From an uncultured Planktomarina sp. (lineage in GTDB: Bacteria; Pseudomonadota; Alphaproteobacteria; Rhodobacterales; Rhodobacteraceae), in the NCBI GenBank assembly GCA_943788425.1, contig CALSQF010000002.1, forward strand, positions 1 through 64,000: a stretch of DNA of 64,000 nucleotides, in the 5' to 3' direction. Under the pieces are notes generated by a model, which saw only the letters and a list, made by a program, of their open reading frames with translations, had not been told where the DNA came from and searched no databases. Of the stretch, positions 34,171-41,536 are shown in pieces. Made by a program: the position numbers and the translations under genes. Numbering within the stretch: the first letter of the stretch is position 1; every line of letters starts with the position of its first letter.

Positions 34171-34305
34171 GGTGTGAACTCTGGGCTTTTTGCTGGCCAG
34201 ACGATCTTCCATGCGCACATACACTTGATCCCACGGAGAGAGGGTGATGTCGTTGATCCTAGAGGTGGCGTCAGAGGTGTGATCCCAAGTAAGCAAGGGT
34301 ATTAG
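34171..34305 (+). pseudogene. HIT-family hydrolase, C-terminal fragment
   Basis: The frame encodes GVNSGLFAGQTIFHAHIHLI followed by PRREGDVVDPRGGVRGVIP, the C-terminal half of a histidine-triad protein. The HxHxH active-site motif (HAHIH) is intact, but the N-terminal half is missing. An IS3 orfA start replaces it, giving a 72-residue fusion frame from 34087. It is probably a dead gene remnant, though the fusion could be translated. Confidence 0.8.
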
Positions 34306-34334
34306 ACTTGAGGCGCTGGGCTTTCGCTTCATGC

Positions 34335-34365
34335 GGTACACAAATCAGGTACACTTTCGGTACAC
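34335..34365. repeat. Three direct repeats of GGTACAC
   Basis: GGTACAC occurs at 34335, 34348 and 34359, two of the three followed by AAA. The 11-13 base spacing could mark protein-binding sites, for example arm sites of an integrase, but no integrase gene is present. No gene is visible in 34306-34780. Confidence 0.35.
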
Positions 34366-34451
34366 AAAAATACAAGCGACCCGTTTTTAAATATTGTATT
34401 TAAACAATAAATATACAATAAACGCTCCCTACCGCTGGAGCCATTTAAAAC

Positions 34452-34483
34452 AACACCTTAGAGAATTTCGCGGGTGTTTTTTT
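34452..34483 (+). terminator. Possible intrinsic terminator
   Basis: Stem AACACC / GGTGTT with a 15-base loop is followed by a run of T. It lies downstream of the HIT fragment on the plus strand. Confidence 0.4.
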
Positions 34484-34689
34484 ATGCGTACAGCTAAATT
34501 AGCTCGTGATTTATATAAGTATTCAAAAAATGTGGCTCTAACGAGCCTAATACCTTGTGACCCTTGAATAAGGGCCTCTAACGCCGCATTGCATGCAAGC
34601 ACCAACTGATTTTGTGCTGTCAGATATATCAACCTTCGTATCGAATAGAGGGAACACCCTAGTCTATGAGCAAAAAACCAGGAGTTACT

Positions 34690-34772
34690 CCGCTAGATCA
34701 GCGACGCAGTCTATTTTGAATATTGAGACGCGCGTAGAGGTGGAGTTGGCGTGATGCAAAATTATTCCGGCA
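34690..34772 (-). mobile_element. IS6-family C-terminal remnant
   Basis: The minus strand encodes NNFASRQLHLYARLNIQNRL, a diverged form of the IS6 C-terminal HNHFNQERQLYSRLNFKLN seen at 6080-6434. It abuts the 3' end of the ABC importer operon. Confidence 0.6.
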
Positions 34773-34780
34773 GCATCACT

Positions 34781-35857
34781 TTATGAGACCAAGATATCAG
34801 CAGCATAAACACAGCAATTTTCAGCCGGTAACTGTAGTTCCACACGGTCCACCGGTACGGCTATATCTCGCTCGACCTTAACTTTAGTGACATGCCCTTC
34901 AAACACTGCAGTCACGAGTTTGTAATTGCCCATATCTTCCACCCGTTGCACGTGAGCGGTAAACGTATTTGCGCCTTTTGCTTCGACAATTCGGATGTAC
35001 TCAGATCGGATACCCAACTTTAATGGCGCTGATCCAACTTTGGACAAATCTGTGCCGGTCATGATCTCTGCACTGCCAATTGACAGCATATATCCCCCAG
35101 AGGCCTGACAATCAAAAAAGTTCATCGCGGGCGCGCCAATAAAATAACCAACAAAGGTCGTTTTGGGTCGATCAAACAGCTCAGCGGGGGAGCCCACTTG
35201 CACAATTTTCCCAGCATCCATGACAATGATATTTTCGGCAAAAGTCATGGCCTCATTCTGATCATGGGTCACATAAATCAACGTAGAGCGATATTTTTGA
35301 TTGATTTCTTTCAGTTGACGACGCAGGCGAAATTTCAAATCTGGATCAATAACCGTAAGCGGTTCATCCATCAAAACTGCTGCTACATCATCGCGCACCA
35401 ATCCACGCCCCAGTGAGATCAGCTGTTTTTGATCCGCGGTCAATCGGCTAGCCGATTTTTTCAGCAACCCCTGCAGACTTAACGCCTCGGCCACTTCCTG
35501 GACTTTAGCATCAATCACCGATTTTTCATAATTCCGGCATACCAAGGGAAAGGCCAAATTTTGCTTAACGGTCATTGTGCCGTAAATTACCGGGAACTGA
35601 AATACTTGCGCAATATTACGCTCAGACGTAGACAGTGTAGTCACATCCACACCATCAAAAAGCAGTTTCCCCTCTGAGGGTTGCACGATACCAGACATGA
35701 TGTTGAGCATGGTCGTTTTACCACAGCCCGAGGGTCCTAAAATCGCATAACGGCCGCCATCAACCCAGGTCATATTAAACGGGTCCAACGCATAGTTCAT
35801 ATCCGCCGCCTGCGGATTGTACGAATGCGCAATATTTTTCAGTTCAATTTCAGCCAT
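34781..35857 (-). CDS. ABC importer ATPase, GlpT-like (degenerate signature)
   Basis: This 358-residue ATPase belongs to the carbohydrate-uptake CUT1 class and resembles GlpT of the rhizobial glycerol importer. Walker A (LGPSGCGKTTML), the Q loop (VFQFPVIYGTM), Walker B (AVLMDEP) and the H loop (IYVTHDQNEAM) are intact. The ABC signature is replaced by LTADQKQ instead of LSGGQ. A C-terminal TOBE-like domain follows from about residue 240. It starts exactly at the stop of the other ATPase gene (shared base 35857) and probably pairs with it as a heterodimer. It is the last gene of the operon. Confidence 0.87.
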   Translation of the reverse strand: MAEIELKNIAHSYNPQAADMNYALDPFNMTWVDGGRYAILGPSGCGKTTMLNIMSGIVQPSEGKLLFDGVDVTTLSTSERNIAQVFQFPVIYGTMTVKQNLAFPLVCRNYEKSVIDAKVQEVAEALSLQGLLKKSASRLTADQKQLISLGRGLVRDDVAAVLMDEPLTVIDPDLKFRLRRQLKEINQKYRSTLIYVTHDQNEAMTFAENIIVMDAGKIVQVGSPAELFDRPKTTFVGYFIGAPAMNFFDCQASGGYMLSIGSAEIMTGTDLSKVGSAPLKLGIRSEYIRIVEAKGANTFTAHVQRVEDMGNYKLVTAVFEGHVTKVKVERDIAVPVDRVELQLPAENCCVYAADILVS

Positions 35858-36936
35858 TATTTCAGTCCGCCATAGGGTGAAGATTTCAATCTTCCATCCG
35901 TTGCAAATGCATAAAGATGGGTGGTATCAAATTGCGCTGACACGGTCTCACCGATATTGAAATTCTGAACTGAATCCAACAGGCCCACCACCTGCACATT
36001 CTCATGCTTGAGATGTAGGAAGGTTTCTGAGCCACTGATCTCAGAAAGCTCAACGGTAAAAGGAAAGCCCCCATCTGCCAGGCTGATCGCCGCTGCCCTC
36101 AGACCAAAAATATAGGAGCCCTGCGGCAGCGCCTGACAATGCTCAGGCAGGTCAAAGTGAATTTCCGAGCTTAAAATAACTTTTCCATCGGCCACTGTTC
36201 CTTCAAACAGGTTCATCGCTGGGTCATTGGTAATTTGCGACACTTTGGTCGAGTTGGGGTTCTCATACACTTCTTTGGCACTGGCCTGCTGCAAGATGCG
36301 CCCTTCATCCATTACCAATATCTGCCCACCAAGTTGCATCGCCTCGACCGGGTCCGTCGAAGAATAAATCAAAATAGAATTTTCGGAGGCTTTTGCGCTA
36401 AAGATGTTTCTGAACTCTTCGCGCAATTGTTCGCGCAATTTATAATCCAAATTCACCAAGGGCTCATCCAGCAGCACGATATTAGCCTCTTTTACTAAGG
36501 AGCGTGCAAGCGCCACCCGCTGTTGCTGCCCACCCGACAAAGCTTGTATTTTGCGGTTTTCGAACCCATCCAGCCCCACTTGTGACAAGGCCCTCATAAC
36601 CCGATTACGAATTTCGGTCTTCGGCATACGGCGCTGCTTCAGTGGAAAAGCCACATTTTCATATACGCTCAGATGTGGATAGTTGATGAATTGTTGATAC
36701 ACCATTGCCACTTCACGCTTCCAAACCGGGATGCGGCCAAAATCGCGACCGTCCAAAGTTAAGCTACCGCTCTCAGGCGCGATTAGTCCTGCAATAGTTT
36801 TGAGCAGGGTGGTTTTACCAGCTAAAGTCCGTCCGATAATTGTATAAATTTCACCTTTAGACATTTCAAAACAAACATCATTCAAGTGATATTCCGTATC
36901 TGGCTTGAGACACAGGTTCGAGGCAATGAGTGACAT
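35857..36936 (-). CDS. ABC importer ATPase, GlpS-like (degenerate H loop)
   Basis: This 359-residue CUT1-type ATPase resembles GlpS. Walker A is GRTLAGKTTLL, the signature LSGGQQQRVALAR is canonical, and Walker B is IVLLDEP. The switch histidine is lost: IYSSTDPVEAM has threonine where the H loop histidine is expected. A TOBE-like domain follows (FEGTVADGKVILSSEIHF onward). It lies one base after the permease stop. Its defects complement those of the second ATPase, suggesting one catalytic and one inactive nucleotide site in the heterodimer. Confidence 0.87.
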   Translation of the reverse strand: MSLIASNLCLKPDTEYHLNDVCFEMSKGEIYTIIGRTLAGKTTLLKTIAGLIAPESGSLTLDGRDFGRIPVWKREVAMVYQQFINYPHLSVYENVAFPLKQRRMPKTEIRNRVMRALSQVGLDGFENRKIQALSGGQQQRVALARSLVKEANIVLLDEPLVNLDYKLREQLREEFRNIFSAKASENSILIYSSTDPVEAMQLGGQILVMDEGRILQQASAKEVYENPNSTKVSQITNDPAMNLFEGTVADGKVILSSEIHFDLPEHCQALPQGSYIFGLRAAAISLADGGFPFTVELSEISGSETFLHLKHENVQVVGLLDSVQNFNIGETVSAQFDTTHLYAFATDGRLKSSPYGGLK

Positions 36937-36937
36937 T

Positions 36938-37786
36938 TTATTTCAACGCTCCAGACAGGTTACCTTTTGACAAAAATCGTTCGACGATGAACGCAACGAC
37001 AACCAGAGGTGCAACACTGACCAGCGCTGCCGCTGATAGGCTCCACCATGGTGTGATTGATGAATTTAGAGCCACAATCGCGACCGGCAGGAGTTGTACT
37101 TCAGTAAATGTCAGAATGAATGAAAAGAAAAAGTCGGTCCAACCGAAGATCATGCAAAACATACCTGCAACAACGATCCCAGGGATCGAATTTGGAAGCA
37201 CTACTTTGTAAAACGCCTGATAGGGATTACAGCCATCAATCAGTGCAGTTTCGTCAATTTCGCGCGGCACTTTGTTGAAGAAATCAACCATGATCCAAAC
37301 AGCAATTGGCATCAACAAAACAATATATACCAAAATGAGCCCCACGAGAGTGTCCAGCAACGAGAATTTGCCGAGCATGATAAAAAACGGAATCGCCAAA
37401 ACAACAGGCGGCATAATACGCTGCGAGATGAAGAAGAAAGTTATATCACCGTTGCGAATAGGGCCCGCTTTGAAGGTAAACCGTGATAATGCATAGGCAG
37501 CCAACGTACCCAAAAGGATGCTAATCGCACTACCAGCAGCTGTTACAAACACACTGTTAAAGAATGGCTCAACAATGGCCACACCGCCTTGTGCCGGCGA
37601 TTTCCAGAGCGCTCGCCATCCTTCCAATGTTGGCTCAAAATCTACCCAAGGGATGTAAGTCGCTCCATTGGTAACCGATTGGAAGTCTTTAAACGAGGTC
37701 GAAATTGCCCATAGAAAGGGTGCAATCACAAAGACGGACCACAGAGTGACAGCTAAGTATTTAAGAGTGGTGTAAAAGTAGCCCAT
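36938..37786 (-). CDS. ABC importer permease, GlpQ/MalG-like
   Basis: This 282-residue inner-membrane permease has six helices. The first contains VTLWSVFVIAPFLWAISTSF, and the conserved EAA loop is EIDETALIDGCNPYQAFYKVVLPNSIPG. It is the MalG-type half of the transporter. It starts after two bases following the other permease gene. With the second permease it forms the channel for a polyol or sugar captured by the binding protein encoded upstream. Confidence 0.9.
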   Translation of the reverse strand: MGYFYTTLKYLAVTLWSVFVIAPFLWAISTSFKDFQSVTNGATYIPWVDFEPTLEGWRALWKSPAQGGVAIVEPFFNSVFVTAAGSAISILLGTLAAYALSRFTFKAGPIRNGDITFFFISQRIMPPVVLAIPFFIMLGKFSLLDTLVGLILVYIVLLMPIAVWIMVDFFNKVPREIDETALIDGCNPYQAFYKVVLPNSIPGIVVAGMFCMIFGWTDFFFSFILTFTEVQLLPVAIVALNSSITPWWSLSAAALVSVAPLVVVAFIVERFLSKGNLSGALK

Positions 37787-37788
37787 GA

Positions 37789-38655
37789 TTAATTACCCCG
37801 CACCATCAGTTTCACCAAAATCTTTGCAATAATCGTGAAGCTGATGATCATGATGATCAGATATGTCAAAGACAGCGCCGCAGAATATCCAAATTGGAAC
37901 TCTCGCAAACCTTTGATAAAAATATAAAAACTTGATGTTTCGGTTGAAGTTCCCGGCCCTCCAGAAGTTAGCACATAAACGGTATCCATGATCTTTGACG
38001 CTTCGATCAGCCGTATGATGATTGCACCAATCGATATCGGCGCCATCAATGGAAAGGTCACATAAACAAACGTCCGAATAGGCCCAGCACCGTCGATAGA
38101 GGCAGCCAAATAAGGTTCTTTGGGCAGTGACAAAAGGCCTGCTAACAGCAACAGAAACATAAATGGGGTCCATTGCCATACCTCGACAAGAATAACCGTA
38201 AATTTGGCTAATATTTCGCTGCTAAGCCAAAGTGGATTCATTCCAAAGAGATTAAAAAAATCATTCACCGGACCAAGCGATTCATGGAAAAATGTGCGCC
38301 AGATGACGGTCATAATAACAGGTGTCGTCATCATAGGGATCAAAAAAAGCACTCGGAAAAATCTCTGGAAAACAATATCCTTCCACACCATAAGTGCGAG
38401 AGAAAAACCGATGACATATTGTAGAAAAACCGTGGTGAGTGAAAGCATGCTCAAACGGCCAAACGCTTCCCAAAACCGCAGGTCATCTGTAAACAGTCGG
38501 ATATAATTCTCGATGCCAATAAAATCCAAACCTGGGTAGAAGCTGTCCCAACTTGAAAGACTTAAGCGGACCGTAAACCCAATCGGAAATATCAAAATGC
38601 CCAGCAGGACCAAAAGCCCAGGAAGCAAGAACATGTATTTATGTCTGAAGTTCAT
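37789..38655 (-). CDS. ABC importer permease, GlpP/MalF-like
   Basis: This 288-residue inner-membrane permease has six helices. The start MNFRHKYMFLLPGLLVLLGI is typical of MalF-type permeases and the EAA loop is EPYLAASIDGAGPIRTFVYV. It is separated from the binding-protein gene by a 71-base spacer holding a GC-rich hairpin. Confidence 0.9.
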   Translation of the reverse strand: MNFRHKYMFLLPGLLVLLGILIFPIGFTVRLSLSSWDSFYPGLDFIGIENYIRLFTDDLRFWEAFGRLSMLSLTTVFLQYVIGFSLALMVWKDIVFQRFFRVLFLIPMMTTPVIMTVIWRTFFHESLGPVNDFFNLFGMNPLWLSSEILAKFTVILVEVWQWTPFMFLLLLAGLLSLPKEPYLAASIDGAGPIRTFVYVTFPLMAPISIGAIIIRLIEASKIMDTVYVLTSGGPGTSTETSSFYIFIKGLREFQFGYSAALSLTYLIIMIISFTIIAKILVKLMVRGN

Positions 38656-38677
38656 TGGTGATCACCCTATTTTGCAT

Positions 38678-38702
38678 AGAGCGCCCCAGAAAGGGGCGCT
38701 CT
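38678..38702 (-). terminator. GC-rich hairpin between binding protein and permease genes
   Basis: A perfect 10-bp stem AGAGCGCCCC / GGGGCGCTCT with a 5-base loop lies between the two genes. There is no strong T-run, so it more likely protects the upstream mRNA (as in malE-malF) or partly terminates. Confidence 0.7.
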
Positions 38703-38726
38703 AGTAATCTTTAGCTATGATGCGAC

Positions 38727-40262
38727 TTACTCTGCGTCTTCCAGAGCTACACCAATAGCATAAGCTTCTCGGATTGTATCAGCGCCAATACGCTTTACAA
38801 TTTTTGTCCACTCAGCGGCCACCTCATCTAGAGCTTCTTGTGGTGATAACTGGCCAGCCAACGCCTTAGAGGTGCCCGTTGCAACTGCGCTATTGAATTG
38901 GAAAACACCTGGCACCCGCAATGGGAACACACGGTTGGTGCTGCCTTCTTCCATTTCCATAAGAGTATCCGCATATTGCTTGGCAATCTCAGGATCCCAA
39001 CCCTGACGCTCAACATAGATCTCAGGAACAAAGTCTGATTTCTTGAACGGGTTCACACCAAAGCGACCAATACCTATGTCAGCTTGGTGATTGGCGTCAT
39101 TGGCAAAGAAGCAAAGATAGTCAAAGGCCATATCATGGTTCTTGCTTTTCTTGGCAACCGCAGCTGTCCAGCCCCAAACTATGTAGGGTGCCTGGTTAAA
39201 CTCTTGTTCCCAAGCTCCACTATCACGGTTCCAAACTCGAGTTGCGCCTGGTAGTGGCGCTGCGCCGACTTTGTTTTTGATTGGGCTGTCATCTTCCATA
39301 GCCTTAACGAAAGCATCATCCCATGAGAAGCTAAACAGAGTTTGTCCACCGCCAAACGAGTTGATTTCATCGCCAAGGCCGAAGTTGATACCACCTGGCG
39401 GCACGTATTTCGTCGCTTCGACCCAATCGGTCAAAGCTTCAACAAAACCTGGCCCATTGATCAATGGCTCCATAGTTTCAAGGTCAAAGAAGAAACCACC
39501 CTTGACCCGTGGGTTCTTTGAATAGGCCACCGAACGGCTGAAAAACGCCGCAAACATCAGGTCGTCTTTCTTCATAACTTCGGCAGATCCATATTCGAGC
39601 TCACCGTCGTTATCCCAGTCCCAACCGTTGAAGAACGCAGCCATTTCAGCATATTCTTTCCAAGTCTGTGGAATGCGTAATTCATTGCCCGTTTCGGCTT
39701 TGTATTTTGCTTGATATTCAGGGTTATCAATCACATCTCTACGATACTTCAAGTAGTGACGATCCCCATCGATTGGAAACTGGATCATCTCACCATCCCA
39801 AGAATTCACGTCGATATGGCTTTGAGTGACATCCTGCATTTGCGCCATATTTACATATTTTGCTGGCACGGGCTGCAGATATTGCTTCCAATCGCGGATA
39901 AAGTTGGAAAAACCAAAAACGATGTCATAAGGAGCTTGGCCCGCCTGAAACGGAACCATGGCCTTTGAATACAAATCGCCTGCTGGCGTATGGATCACGT
40001 TAACTTCAGCACCCGTCAACGCACTAAACTGTTCCGCGTGAAGCGCTGTTGGCTCACCCATAACTGGTACAGCATGCGTGTTTATGGTCAATTTTTGGCC
40101 ACTGTAATCTTTTTTCGACATGGCGTCATAGGAGCATTCACCCGCTATATCACCCGTATTTTTTATGTGTGGAAACTGATCGCTCCATTGATCTGCATGC
40201 GCAAGGCTGCCCAGCAAGGCAGTAGACCCCACTAAAACGCCCACTCTTATTGAATTTTTCAT
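38727..40262 (-). CDS. ABC importer periplasmic binding protein, GlpV-like
   Basis: This 511-residue solute-binding protein is longer than the usual 430 of the CUT1 family and matches the larger GlpV type. The signal peptide is KNSIRVGVLVGSTALLGSLA. Fold landmarks are FSALTGAEVNVIHTPAGDLY, PIDGDRHYLKYRRDV and GWDWDNDGELEYG. I chose the ATG at 40262 (MKNSIRV) with GGGAGG eight bases upstream, rather than an in-frame start at 40277. The operon order (ADH, binding protein, two permeases, two ATPases) suggests import of a small polyol or alcohol. Glycerol is the obvious guess from GlpV, but not proven. Confidence 0.87.
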   Translation of the reverse strand: MKNSIRVGVLVGSTALLGSLAHADQWSDQFPHIKNTGDIAGECSYDAMSKKDYSGQKLTINTHAVPVMGEPTALHAEQFSALTGAEVNVIHTPAGDLYSKAMVPFQAGQAPYDIVFGFSNFIRDWKQYLQPVPAKYVNMAQMQDVTQSHIDVNSWDGEMIQFPIDGDRHYLKYRRDVIDNPEYQAKYKAETGNELRIPQTWKEYAEMAAFFNGWDWDNDGELEYGSAEVMKKDDLMFAAFFSRSVAYSKNPRVKGGFFFDLETMEPLINGPGFVEALTDWVEATKYVPPGGINFGLGDEINSFGGGQTLFSFSWDDAFVKAMEDDSPIKNKVGAAPLPGATRVWNRDSGAWEQEFNQAPYIVWGWTAAVAKKSKNHDMAFDYLCFFANDANHQADIGIGRFGVNPFKKSDFVPEIYVERQGWDPEIAKQYADTLMEMEEGSTNRVFPLRVPGVFQFNSAVATGTSKALAGQLSPQEALDEVAAEWTKIVKRIGADTIREAYAIGVALEDAE

Positions 40263-40302
40263 TATTCTTCCTCCCATTTATGTTGATTTAGTAGGTTAGT
40301 TA

Positions 40303-41355
40303 TTAAGGTATCAGGACACCGCGTCCCTTCACCTTACCGTTATTCAAATCCTGCAAAGCCAGGTTGGCATCAGACAGTCTATATTCTTGCGTAGCCAAAT
40401 TCACGTGGCCCTTGTCGGCTAGAGACATTAACTCCGTAAGTTCAGCCCATGTTCCCACTAAATTCCCAATTATATTTTTTTCTGTGGTGATCATCTCAAA
40501 GGCACTCACGTTGATATCTTCGCCATAGCCAACGACATAATAACTTCCCATATCGCGGGTCATAGCCAAGCCTTTAGCAGTTGTTCCGCGCTCAGCTACA
40601 AAATCTAATACGGCTTCGGCACCCTTGCCTTTTGTCAATTCCAAAACTTTTTGCACCTCGTTTCCGTCAGCTTTGACTAACGCATCTGCGCCACAAGTTT
40701 CAGCAAGCGCTAAAGCCATGTCGGAAGGATCAACAACAATAATTTCCGCCGCACACATTGCGCGCAAAACTTGAATGCCAATATGTCCTAATCCGCCAGA
40801 TCCAATCACAACACATTTTTCACCGGGTAGGAGATGCCGCGATGCTTTTTTAGCAGCGCGGTAGGCGGTAAGCCCTGCGTCTGAATAGGCTGCAACTTCC
40901 TTAGGAACCAAAGTTTGTGGCAATTTTACAATATTTCGCACAGAGGTTTTAAGAGCCTCGGCATAACCGCCGTTGCAATCGACTCCAGGAAACATGCCAT
41001 TTTCACCGTGCATGTCGTGCCCCCGCCGGCATGCCAAACACGTACCACCAGTTATTTTCGGGTGCACAATCACAGGGTCACCTTTTTTGAGACCCTCAAC
41101 TTCACTCCCGACGTCTTCAATCCAGCCAGCGTTTTCGTGGCCCATTATGAGTGGCAGGAGTGTGCGATCCGCATCAGTCGCCTCGCGCCAAACACCTTCA
41201 ATGATGTGCAAATCAGTCCGGCAAACGCCGGCACCGCCGATGCGGACAATAACATCGCTGGCTTTCTCAATTTTAGGATCCGGGACGTTTTCCAAGTCAA
41301 CCCAAGACGGTGCTGTCAGGTGATCGTCATATTGTTTTAGAACTTGCGCGCGCAT
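40303..41355 (-). CDS. Zinc-dependent NAD alcohol dehydrogenase
   Basis: This 350-residue medium-chain dehydrogenase has catalytic zinc ligands in GAGVCRTDLH and IMGHENAGWIEDVG. The structural-zinc loop is partly altered: CLACRRGHDMHGE keeps only two of the usual four cysteines. The cofactor motif is VIGSGGLGHIGIQ with aspartate in VVDPSD, favouring NAD. I chose the ATG at 41355 (MRAQVLKQYDD), with GGAAGG six bases upstream; a longer in-frame reading would run through a palindromic operator. It is the first gene of the ABC importer operon and probably oxidises the imported alcohol or polyol. Confidence 0.87.
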   Translation of the reverse strand: MRAQVLKQYDDHLTAPSWVDLENVPDPKIEKASDVIVRIGGAGVCRTDLHIIEGVWREATDADRTLLPLIMGHENAGWIEDVGSEVEGLKKGDPVIVHPKITGGTCLACRRGHDMHGENGMFPGVDCNGGYAEALKTSVRNIVKLPQTLVPKEVAAYSDAGLTAYRAAKKASRHLLPGEKCVVIGSGGLGHIGIQVLRAMCAAEIIVVDPSDMALALAETCGADALVKADGNEVQKVLELTKGKGAEAVLDFVAERGTTAKGLAMTRDMGSYYVVGYGEDINVSAFEMITTEKNIIGNLVGTWAELTELMSLADKGHVNLATQEYRLSDANLALQDLNNGKVKGRGVLIP

Positions 41356-41430
41356 AATTAGCCTTCCAATCTCTCTGCCTACTTCTTCGTAAAGCTTCGA
41401 CAAGCTGGCGCTTTCCAGCAAGATTAAAAA

Positions 41431-41479
41431 GTGTTCACTTCTGGTCATGATAGCCTGAAAACTGTTCACTTTATGAACA
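41431..41479. promoter_or_regulatory. Operator candidate: TGTTCA-n5-TGAACA plus an upstream half-site
   Basis: A perfect palindrome TGTTCA/TGAACA with a 5-base spacer (41463-41479) lies in the ADH/regulator divergent region. A further GTGTTCACTT lies at 41431-41440, 32 bases away. The position between the two start codons (41355 and 41537) suggests binding of the adjacent AcoR-like regulator. Confidence 0.6.
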
Positions 41480-41536
41480 CTAAGCTAATTTGCAGTTTAG
41501 CGAGAAAAGTCCTAAGTTTTACGCTAGGAGAAAAAA

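Noticed and set aside
34335..34365. Short GGTACAC repeats as a CRISPR array
   Set aside because: The units are 7 bases with 11-13 base spacing and only three copies, far too short for CRISPR. No cas genes are present.
34421..34436. CGCTCCCTACCGCTGGAGCCA-like end resembling a tRNA 3' terminus
   Set aside because: No TTCRANY loop or paired T and acceptor stems precede it, so a tRNA or an attachment site cannot be supported.
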